Positions 40,102 to 50,300 of a stretch of 64,000 nucleotides of DNA are shown here, piece by piece. How positions within the stretch are numbered: position 1 is the stretch's first letter; every line of letters begins with the position of its first letter. Location of the stretch: positions 1,860,001 through 1,924,000 of the forward strand of contig JAEVLN010000004.1 in assembly GCA_018350325.1 (NCBI GenBank). The letters run 5' to 3'. A model generated the notes under the pieces. That model saw nothing but the letters and a program-made list of their open reading frames with translations. It was not told where the DNA came from and made no database searches. The translations under genes and the position numbers were made by a program. Source of the DNA: Globodera rostochiensis. Lineage: Eukaryota > Nematoda > Chromadorea > Rhabditida > Heteroderidae.

Positions 40102-42763
40102 ATGAGATTCAGCATCCAACGTTTTGGCTCCACCGTGGCAAAGTTTGCCGGAGGTCCCATTGAGCGACCACTGGCCTACTACAGGTGAATGGGGGGGGGG
40201 GGGAATGCCATCAAAAACAGAGAGTTTTAACCTTGGGGAACAACTGGAGGAATGCCGGGGATTTGTCGGGATCGAACATGCCGGGGCATGGGTTGGGGAA
40301 TAAGCACAGCTTGTCGTCGTCGGTGGCTTTGGGCGGGATTAAAATGTCGGGATCTCGAGAATCTGATTCTTAATTATTTGTGCCAATGTTTACAGTCAAT
40401 TTCGGCCCGCTTCGTTGACAATGCAACAATATTTGGACTTTGGCCGAAGGGGCAGTGCCTTCACCTCCTACCACTTTCTGAAGACGGAACTGCTCGTTCG
40501 GATGGCGAACATTATGCAAGAGTTCGACCTGTTGCCCACCAAACTGTTGCATACGCCGAGTGCACGCCATATTGGCTCGTGGTATAAACAAAGTGAGCAC
40601 GTCGTAATTTTTATTCAATTTTGTTCACAATTAAACCCCGATCAAAATATGATCAAGAATTTAACGGGCACAGTCTCTGATCGCAAATCCTGATCAAACT
40701 GTGATCAAACCTTACGCTTCAATTGGTCTGATCGAAATTCCCCATAAAATGATCAAAGCCAGGATTTAACGTTCAAAAATCAATGTTCCGCTTCTCCCAA
40801 GGCTTCTCTGAACTGCTCCAGTTCGAAGGGATCGAGCCCAGTGACACGGTGCTGGAGAAGTTTAACAACCAACTGCGAACAATTTTGCATCGGCACAACA
40901 CCGTTGTGGAGACGATGGCCGAGGCGCTGATTGAGCTGAAGGAAAGCCGCGGTGTGGACATTGCATGTGAGCGAAATATTCAGGTGATTAAAGGCTTACA
41001 CCCAAAAGCCTCCATTTTAACAATGATCACTGATCAGAAACCACTGAAGCCTTTTTTGAACACATTTCGTGGACAAAAAAATCTTTGGCATAGCGACAGA
41101 CAGTGTTTAATTTAATTGGCGTTTTGTTTCAGTACTTTTTGGACCGTTTCTACTTGAATCGGATCTCCATACGAATGTTGCAGAATCAACATTGTGAGCA
41201 CATTTAAATATCCAATTTAAAAGATTAAATTTAATATAATTAAATTGTCAGTGGCAATTTTTGCCGCCACATGCGACAGCGACGGCAGCAGCATCAGCGG
41301 CAACCAGTCACGCAGCACAACTGCAGCCGCTGCTGCGGCTGCTACCGTTGATCCGGCCGGCCATGTTGGCTACATTGATCCGCAGTGCAACGTGCGCGAC
41401 ATTCTGTTGGACGCGTACGAGAACGCGCGCTTCCTGTCCGAGCAGCATTTTTGCGTGTCACCGCTGCTCGACGTGCACTGCTTCAACGCGCGCATGCCGA
41501 ACCAGCAGATACGCGTTCCGCTGGTGCCTCTGCATTTGTACTACATTGTGTTCGAACTGTTGAAGGTGAGTTGTTGTTGTTGTTGATTTAACCTTGTTTA
41601 AAGTTTGGTTGTTCGAAACTCGAGAGACTGATCGATCGATCGAGACTCTCGAGTAGTTGGAAAAATTTGTTTTGGCATCTAAGCTTGCTTACATTTTGCT
41701 CTTTGGTGCCAGAATTCGATGCGTGCCACCGTTGAGCATCACCACCGAGTCAAGGGCACGGATGCCGATTCGTCTGAAGATCTGGCGGAAGTTCGCGCGT
41801 GCATTGTACTGGGAGCGGAAAATCTTTCGATCAAGGTAATAATACACACCGTTTTAGAGAGCACATTTGATTTGCTTCACAGATCAGTGACCGTGGTGGC
41901 GGAGTGTCAAGTGCCAAATTGAGCAATCTGTTCAACTACTTGTACTCAACTGCGCCCAGACCTTCACGCGACGAGTTCACTACACCATTTGTGAGTTTTG
42001 CATTATCATTTGTGATCAGTGACCGATAAAATCATGATCGGAATCGATCGGCAATAATGCCGACCTCCGAGATTCTTCAAAATTCCAATTTAATTCCGAT
42101 CGCATCAAAAACCGGAAACCACGGTTCGTAATTGATCTCGATCACGTCAGCTATCAACAAATATATTTTTTGTTCAAAGTACAAATGTTTATTAATCCAA
42201 AATTTGATTTGTGCCAAATGTGAACCGCTAGGCAAATTTCGCGATTTTAGGTCCCCATTAAAATTTCTGATCATTTTCACCCATTAGGCTGGTTACGGGT
42301 ACGGCCTGCCAATTTCGCGCCTTTACGCGCGCTATTTTCTCGGCGACCTTTCGTTGACTTCCATGGACGGCTATGGCACTGATGCCGTCATTTCACTGAA
42401 GGTATTTGCTGCGCGAACGGAAGTCGTTAATGGCATTTTGATTTTTGAATTGGCAAAAAAACCTTTTTGGGGATCAAATGACACATTCCATTCATTGTGC
42501 AGGCCGTGCCGTCCCAGGCCTGTGAGCTTCTGCCCGTGTTCGGTGCGTCGTCACGCCGTTTCATCACAATGGCACGCGAGGCGCCCGACTACTGCTTCCA
42601 AAAGCCAACTCCAATTGCGTCCGCACTGGACCCAATTGACAACAATTTGGAGACGGCCATGTCCAGCGCCAAAATTGCAGCAGCAGTGGCAGCAGTGAAG
42701 CCGACACTGACGGCGACGATGCCAACAAAAAGCAATACAAATGCCGAACGGGTGGCCATATAG
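40102..42763 (+). CDS. pdhk-2: Pyruvate dehydrogenase kinase
   Basis: Nine exons join in phase into 480 aa: 40102-40184, 40396-40592, 40802-40983, 41133-41193, 41252-41565, 41713-41835, 41883-41990, 42288-42401 and 42503-42763 (TAG). PDKs sit in the mitochondrial matrix and phosphorylate the E1-alpha subunit, shutting down pyruvate-to-acetyl-CoA flux. The N-terminal helical domain shows [26 protein letters not shown] (given here only as the region near residue 40-65) and [17 protein letters not shown]. The GHKL ATPase fold shows the N box ([10 protein letters not shown]), the G1 box (ISDRGGGVS) and the G2 box ([16 protein letters not shown]). Between exons 4 and 5 there is an extra Ser/Ala-rich loop of about 15-20 residues ([16 protein letters not shown]), absent from typical PDKs. 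The C-terminal tail after the conserved region is about 55 residues of low-complexity Ala/Thr/Lys. The T-rich CAG at about 39973 could be a 5' UTR or trans-splice acceptor. Confidence 0.95.
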
Positions 42764-44028
42764 TAAAGAAGAACAAAAAAGTGTCTTTCTCCGAAGGACC
42801 GACGACGACGGCACTTCAGCACGCAAATTAATTTTCCGATTTTCCGGAACTATGCCTTTACTTTATTTTTGTACGTAGTATGATGGCATAAACTTGTGCA
42901 TATACTGTATGTGTACAAACTGTTAGTTTTTTGTGCTTAAATTTTACGCCAATTTTTTGTCAAAAATAATTTTGTTCTGTTTGGCGGTTGATGAAACGGA
43001 GAAGCGCCGCCGGCGACGGTGGCCGCGTTTTTGCCGAAGAATACCCAGCCGTCCGTCTGTTTATTAACTGTTCGGCTTGTTGAACGCGCGGCGGCAAAGC
43101 GGTGGATGACGTCAGCGATTTTGATGGAGGGAAAAGCGGCTTTTTGAATGGGGAGGGGACGAGTGGGTGGGACTGTTTATTTGCTTTTGGACGGGAGGGC
43201 TTTTGGGGGGGGGGACAAAGGGCAAAGCCCCCCCCCCCCCCGGGGGGGGGGGAGCAAAAAAGTCTTCAAAAAGCTCAGATCGATCGGCGGAGTGATCGAC
43301 GGAGTGGAGAATGAGGGGGGGGGGGGATGGATGATGTGATGTGCATTTGGGGGGATTTTGGGGAGGGGCGCTGGATGAATGTGGACGGACGGATCACGAG
43401 ATGCGATTGTGAAAAGTTTGTGTTGAATGAGGGGAGCGCCAACGCGGCAGCAGCAGTTGCTCATGTCAGAGCAAAAATGAATTTTCCGATCACTCCCCGA
43501 AAAGAGGGTGATCAGAAGCCACCCGCCTTGCCCAACAATAAAAAAAAATTGCCAATGATCAAACTGCCCAAAAGCATCCGTCCCCCGAGGGAGTCCAAAT
43601 AGCTTCCCCCCCCCCCAAAGTGATCAATTTATCTTTTTCCCGTCCTTTTCTATTTGTTGCCCCACCACCACACACTTTGGTCCCAAATTAAATTGGTTTT
43701 GGACGACGAACCCGGGCCAAAATTAGTATTTTTATGCTTCTCCCAGCCGAGAGATTATTTCATAAAAATTTGTCTAATTTTTTCGGCCTAAAACTTCTCC
43801 GATTACCGACTCCTGCTTATCGAATCCACAATGTTTAGTCTCGTGTAGCTCCGATTACAATTTCCAAAAATTTTAAGGCGCAAATTCCTTTTTTTTGAAA
43901 CTTTTGAGAGCTTTTAGCTACCTCAATGCTTCCAACCTTTATTTCCATTAAATATTTTAGATTATATAAAATCTTTTGAACAAATTAATTGGAAAACAAA
44001 TTTTTGGCATTTATTTTCCCACCAAAAA
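42764..44028. other. Spacer with G/C runs
   Basis: No exon is supported. It contains a C14 run directly followed by G11 (43228-43252), which could fold as a near-perfect hairpin, other G runs near 43315 and a C run near 43607. The open frames across it are glycine- or proline-rich products of these runs. Confidence 0.6.
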
Positions 44029-46829
44029 ATGTCACCGAGCAAAAAGCCACCGACTCCAACCAAAAAACCGTGCCGCGCATCCTCACACCATTCATACGAC
44101 GTGGACAATGTGCCGTCCCTTGCCACCAGCTCATTGCGTGCCATTGCGCTGTCCTTTGTCCGTGCCAAACTTCGATGGCGCCGCTTGGAGGAATTCCGAG
44201 TGGACTGCCGTCGTGCAGTGATCGGCTGGAAGTTCATGAACGAATCGCTGCAATTTCGTGTGCTTGACATGTTGGAGGATGTTTGCACGGAGCTCAGCCG
44301 TTGGAGTAAAATTTGGGGGCAATAATTTAATTTAAATTTTCAACGGCATTAATCTTATGCCCCCGCCCTGAAGGCGTTTTAACTAGAGATCGGACGATCG
44401 AGATGAGATTCTTGTCGAGTTTTTGCTTTTTCCAGATTCTTGATCGAAATGACGATCGAAAAATTTCACCGAGATCTTCGAAATTCAAGATTTTTCAAGC
44501 TTTTCGATCGAAACCTCTCGATCGGTCCTCATGTTCTGGCTCTAGTTTTAACCGTCCCAGCCAGAACTGGACACATTCGCTTTCTTAAACCTTTTTTTAA
44601 TACCATTTAAAAGATATTAATGAGTTTTCTACAGCTCAAAAGGGGGTCAGAAAAATGAAATAACAGAAAAAGAAATTTGTCTGATTTGACTGGGTTGAAT
44701 TTGATTTTTTTTTTTGAATTTATAATGAATAAATATTTAAATTAGAAAATATATTTTTAATAATGAGTTCATTTTTCAGCCGAAAAGCATGCACAAATTT
44801 TTCCTGAGGAAGAAAATCAAGCAGTTCGGAAGGCGGCGTTCAAGGCCAAGGCCCAAAGTTTGGACTCGGCCCACTCCCTCAACACTTGCTGCTATCGTCC
44901 ACAACAGAAGGCGGCACTTCGGGTGTGCAAGCCCGCCGAATATTTGCGCATTTTCTACGATTGTCTGGTGTGGAGGCCGACAAAGTACGACGGGCGGGCA
45001 AAATATGGCACACTCTTGGAATTGAACAATTCGATAAATGTCTCTAGCTCACTCTGATCAAAATTATGAACCGTGAACTGATTGATCAGTTAGCTGAAAT
45101 TGTGATCCGCTAAATGATCAGTTAATTGGCAGAATTGATCAGGTTGTAAGTGCCGTTTCTATTAATTAATTAGAGAAGGATCAGTGATCAGATCTAAGGC
45201 TGATCAATTAATTTAGATAAGAAAACCCGGCACTGAATGATTTTTAGTTTCTCATTCGATTTTCAGTTTGAAAATTGACGATTTGGCCACGGCAACACGG
45301 ATCATTGATGTGCACTGTCGAAACTGGGCCCAGATGAAGTTCCAGTGGGCATGTTGCTATGCAATGGACGAACTGCTCGAGGACGACCGACTGTTTGACA
45401 AGAACAGACGAAGAGCATTTAGGCAATCTTTTCTGGCAACAAAATTTATTTGAATAATATGCAAATTGTAGCAACAAGCTTGACTCACATCCGGTGTACC
45501 ATTTGTGGCTTTGTGTGTTGGATGATCGCCGAGAGATGGAGCGACTGTATCGGCCCGATCGGCTGATCGTCGACCAGCAGCTGATGTTGGTGTTCCGATT
45601 CGCGATCACGCACGGCTTTCTTGAGCTCGTCCACCGATTATGGTCGGCACTTTTGCCATTGAAGTTTTCTTCATTCAAAGTGCATTTTTTTTTTTGTCTT
45701 TTTAGGGGGGGGGGTATTAGAGGGTTACGGTAATTCAAATAATTATTAATTTGTTTAATGCAATTTATTATTGGTTATTTTTAGGCGTGATTTGACTGAG
45801 GGACAAATCGAAACGATTGGTGAGTTTTATTTAAAACTTTCAAAAGGAATATTCGAAAATACCCCTTAAGTCGGCTCTCTATTAACTAGAGCTTCGAATT
45901 TTTTTGAAAACCCGGGCTCGGATACCCGGATTAATTCAAATCAATTAGATCCGGCCCCAGGTCAAAAAATCCGGATGGTTCTAAATCCTGGTAGTCTTGG
46001 TTGTTCTACAATTACCATGACCAGAACTACTGGGCAGCAGAGCCCGGTCCTGTTCGAACTCTACTATTAACAACCAAAATAATTTTTTTATAATGATTTT
46101 TTTTAAATGGATTAGCTAGGAATTAATCCGATCTTGTTTCTTAATCGATTAAAATGAAATGTTCCATTGCCATTTTGCCAATTCAAGGATTCTTGTCCTG
46201 GAAGAGCGTTTGCTTCAGTGTGCAACATCCCGAAATGGTCCGCTTCCTGTGCAAGGTGTTTTGCCGAATCAACCTCAATGGTGTGGCACAGAACTGCCAA
46301 AATTAATTTGTAATAAATTGATTCAAAGTTCCCCTAAAGGGATGGTACGGCTCAGCTGGGACAACTTCTACCACAAAGTGCAGCAAACGCTTGAGGTGTT
46401 GTTGTGTTATATATTCCTATTTAAATATTCAAAATTTTGAAGAATGACGAAATGCCAAGGGAAGAGCAGTTGAAACGTTTCCAGAAGTTGGAGAGGCTGC
46501 TGCTGAACTGGTGTCCCGAGTTGCGCCGAGCAGTTTTGTCGCGCGAAAATTTCAGGTGACGTCATCACAAGCCTCACTGATCGGCGGGTCCATAGGTCAA
46601 CAACCAATGATCAAAACCCCACACGCACTTTTTCAGGGTGTTCACGGACTCAGTGTACTCCAACAAGCCGGAGCCGTTCCTGTTGTTCCTGGACTACATT
46701 GAGGGATGCGATCAGTTGTTGGGCGGTGCACGAAAAGAGGTGGAGCGCATTTGGGAGAGAAAGTTGGGCTCAGAGAAAGTGCGCTTCTTCCGCCAGCAGC
46801 TGATCAGACGTCAGACGGCCAACGAGTGA
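44029..46829 (+). CDS. Uncharacterised helical protein, 432 aa
   Basis: Nine exons join in phase: 44029-44305, 44780-44984, 45267-45422, 45472-45642, 45785-45819, 46188-46280, 46340-46395, 46443-46555 and 46637-46829 (TGA). I do not recognise the family. The N-terminus is basic and Ser/Pro/Lys-rich (SPSKKPPTPTKKP). The rest alternates charged and Leu/Trp/Phe residues in patterns typical of alpha-helical repeats, such as HPVYHLWLCVLDDRREMERL, FLELVHRLW, PEMVRFLCKVFCRINLNG and RFQKLERLLLNWCPELRRAV. No signal peptide or membrane span is visible. The intron 45423-45471 has a GC donor (TTTAG|gcaatc); all others are GT-AG. Two introns each carry a MITE. The join from exon 2 to exon 3 was chosen for phase (ACAAA|gtacga) and is the weakest. 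An adaptor or scaffold role would be a guess. Confidence 0.7.
44384..44544. mobile_element. hAT-like MITE, 161 bp, perfect 8-bp TSD
   Basis: The element is bounded by perfect GTTTTAAC duplications at 44376-44383 and 44545-44552. It begins TAGAGATCGGACGATCGAG and ends CTCTA, with GATCGGTCC inside the right end. It has no coding capacity. It lies in intron 1 of the unknown 432-aa gene. The termini resemble those of the complete hAT at 54443-56684 (TAGGGATCGGACCG). Confidence 0.85.
45887..46063. mobile_element. hAT-like MITE, 177 bp, perfect 8-bp TSD
   Basis: Perfect CTATTAAC duplications flank it at 45879-45886 and 46064-46071. Its inverted ends are TAGAGCTTCGAA and TTCGAACTCTA. The interior is rich in CCGG/CCCGG words rather than the GATCGAGAT words of the other two MITEs, so it belongs to a different subfamily with the same outermost TAGAG. 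It lies in intron 5 of the 432-aa gene. Confidence 0.85.
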
Positions 46830-47392
46830 TCGGAAAGGGTCTGAGTTCTGATCGATACATTGTTCATATTATTTTTGAAAATGCACATAAACTGCCTGAG
46901 TGATTCGATCAATTCCAAAACAATTTTGAGAAAATGGTTGCGCACAATTTTGGTCAATCAATTGGAATTTTTGTTGCGGAAGCATAAAATCAAATCTGAT
47001 CTCTAAAGAAATATGCTAAATTGATTCTATTTAATTATAGACAGACTAATCAAGAAAATAAATATTGAATATAGCCTTAATGATTTTTTTATGGATTTTG
47101 GGATTAAATCTGGACCGATCGGATGCCCGGCCGATCAAGAAGCATCGGTTGACCGGTCTCTAATTCAAATATTTCTTTCGTTTATACAACTTTTTTGTAC
47201 TAAATGACATTGAAAGTTTATTTTGTGAACTTTTTGGACAATTTGCCCTTTCCGCTGCATTGGTTCTTCGATTTTACATTGGCGCTAATTGATTTGATTT
47301 GTGCAGCAAAATGTTTTCGGGCCAACTCTGAGGTTTCACCCGGGAATTTGAACGCATTTTCAGCATTTTGTTTGTGCCGTAACAATTCAAAA
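46830..47392. other. AT-rich spacer with channel promoter region
   Basis: This runs between the stop of the 432-aa gene and the channel start, both on the plus strand. It is AT-rich. An in-frame open stretch upstream of the channel ATG (from 47204) could extend the N-terminus by 63 residues, but the ATG at 47393 gives a clean signal peptide and is preferred. No TATA box or trans-splice acceptor stands out. Confidence 0.5.
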
Positions 47393-50300
47393 ATGCCCAT
47401 CCGTTGGTGGCAAACATTTGAATATGTGCCAATTTTGGTTGCCATACTCCTTGCATTGAGCGCAGATTCTGTGGCCAAACGACGGCCCGGCTTACGGACC
47501 TGGGGCTTTGAGGCAAGGCCGGGCATGGGCTATCTGGTCCAACAAGTTGACAAAGACGAAGACGAATCCGGCGATGATAATGATCAAGGTGAAGTTGAAG
47601 CTGGATCAGGATCAAGCAGGTAAGACGTGAAGAGTTTTTTATAACTATTCAAATGTTAATTTTTAAAAAATAAAATATTTTTTATTTTAAAATTTAAGTG
47701 ATGTTGATCAAAACAAACTTTCAAACGACGACAATTCATTTAATGAAAGCGATGATTTGAAGAACCATAAACAGTTCAATGAACAAAAGGAAGAAGGTTA
47801 AAATTATTTTACATTTTAAAATTAAATTGAAAATAATAATGTGCAATAAACAATGTAATCATTCAGAAGAAATCTTGAAGCTTCTCGATCACTCCTTCAA
47901 TACGTCCGAATACACATTTGATGATGAAGAATTGTTATTGAACACGTCTCTTTTATTAACCGGTTAGCCTCCAAATGATCGATCAGTGATTTAATCACAA
48001 AAAAACAGATTCGGAAGACAGAAACATTTTGTGGATTGATGCCGCATTTAAAGCGGACGATTTGGGATTGAATGTCAGCGAATTGGCAAAATGCAAAGTT
48101 TGGCACCAATTTTTGGCAGCCAAAAATTCGGGCAACAGCACACAGTTGGATCAGTTTCAACTGATCAAAGTGAAAATTTTAAACAAAAAAATATAATTTT
48201 AATTATTTATTTTACCATTTTCGCTAAAAAAAATTTGATGAAAGAAAAATTAAATTATAAGATGGCAAACGGCACGGAAGAACTGCTGGAAGAAGACAAT
48301 GGGCAGAACTCGCCGCTGACATTGGTTGAATTTGAAATCATTGAGGACAGCGACCTGATCAAAAAGCTGCTTCCCACAGCTGAACTGCTTGAAGACGACA
48401 AATATGATGTTTGTGCAAGTGAAGCCAAAAAGCCGGTTTGCGGGTTTGGCACCCGGCATTTTTCACATTGCCACAGGCAACAATGTCCCGTGGCACTTTT
48501 ATTGACAAATTAGAGCTCGGGCTCCTCGCCATTTTTTAATTCGGAAGTTACCTTACCGAAAGTGCCAAAACAGGGACTAGCACTTCCATCAAACTGTTGA
48601 GAGCCGGAAAACTCTGAGTGCTTTTTGTGGAAGCGAATTTAAAAGCTTTTTGTTTTTAGGCTATTGGCATTTTGTACTCGGAAATTTGCGTGGGACATGC
48701 GCGCGACTTCTTTTACAAAACGGCCGAAGAAGCGAAAGCAATTGGAATGAACAATGAAACACAAATTTGCGCTCCATTTAAGGTCAGCTAAACTCGGACC
48801 AGATCACTGATCAGGTTGTTTTGGATCGATTAGATCAGATCATTGATCAGGTGGTTTTCCTGGATAATTAGATCAGATATTGATCAAGTCGTTTTCTGGA
48901 TAATTAGATCAGATACTGATTAGGTAAATCGTTTTCCTGGATAATTAGATCAGATACTGATTAGGTAAATCGTTTTCCTGGATAATTAGATCAGATATTG
49001 ATCAAGTCGTTTTCTGGATAATTAGATCAGATACTGATTAGGTAAATCGTTTTCCTGGATAATTAGATCAGATATTGATCAAGTCGTTTTTCTGTATCAT
49101 CACAAACACTGCTCAACAACTGAAGCTGCCTGCCCCGTTTAGAAGGAGCTTCACCCCAACATGGATCAGTTGAACAATTTGGAAAGTGTGCTTATCAATG
49201 CAATTGAAGCCACCAGGAATGGCTCGTCGTCGTCGCGCACTGGTGTTGAAAACGCCGAAACTGCGGCTTTATCACTAAAACAGCGGCTCAGAAGGGACGA
49301 CGGCAACGATGGGCCGATGAAGAAGCCGACGCGGGGGGCGAAGACGTCCGAAATATTTGCAGAGGAAGGCGAAGTGGCATCGGACGAGGACGAATTGGAG
49401 GAGCTGGAGGAGGAGCAGTTGTCGGCACTGAACCGCTCGTTGTCCGCCTCCTCCACCGAACAATCGGCCGATTTTGACGGGAAACCGATCCGGATTGACA
49501 GCTCTGATGAAACAAAGTGTTTTTTTTGGAAAATCCTGCCACAAAAAGCATTCAAATTTTTTTGAAAATTTCAGCCCATTGCTTTTGTTCGCATCGCATG
49601 CCGCCACCAAAGCGTTAAATTTACGCGTTCCGCCAAGATATTTTCAGCGTTATCAGCGGGTCAGTTAGTCGCGTTGTAGCAATGCATTTTTTTAACCGAA
49701 TTTTTCAAAAAACTACAAAATTTAAACCCGCAGGTTGGCCTGCACCTTCCAGGCATATGTTCTGAATATGTACCAAGCGCAATTGAAAGTTTCAATGCCA
49801 GCGAATTTGAAGGTAAAAATTTGATCGGTTTTTAGAATGATTGGGGGGGGGAGGGGTGGACGGGTAATTTGGGTGCCTGAAAATTGTGTGACAAAATATC
49901 GGGAAATTGGGTGCCGGGTGGTGGGGAATTGAGCGCCAGGTAAAAATTTTTACGACTTTTCAATTTTTCGATGTTTTGTCGTCCAATGGCGCTCAATTTT
50001 CCGGCGCCCAATTTTTCTAGGCTTGGCTAAGTAGGGTGGGGGAGGCTTAGGCTTAGGAAGTGGGAATTTCATTTGAGAACTTTTGGAAAAATGCAAATGT
50101 TTTTTGTCCAAGGGATTGAGATTGAAGGCCCAATTGGCGTCAATATCAGTGCATTGGTGGCAGCTGGCGTGAATTTGACAGAGTTGGCGGAGAAATTGCG
50201 CAACGACACGGAGGTTGACCAAATTTTGACACGCACTCAGGACATTAACCGGTTTGGCGTTTTGTTTTTTTTAAATTTAAATTCAATTTTTCCCCTTAGG

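Noticed and set aside
40252..40587. 111-codon frame over PDH kinase exon 2 and its upstream intron
   Set aside because: A different frame of the exon that encodes the conserved kinase N-terminus.
48250..48459. Minus-strand frames antisense to channel exon 5
   Set aside because: The plus-strand exon joins in phase on both sides; the antisense frames have no support.
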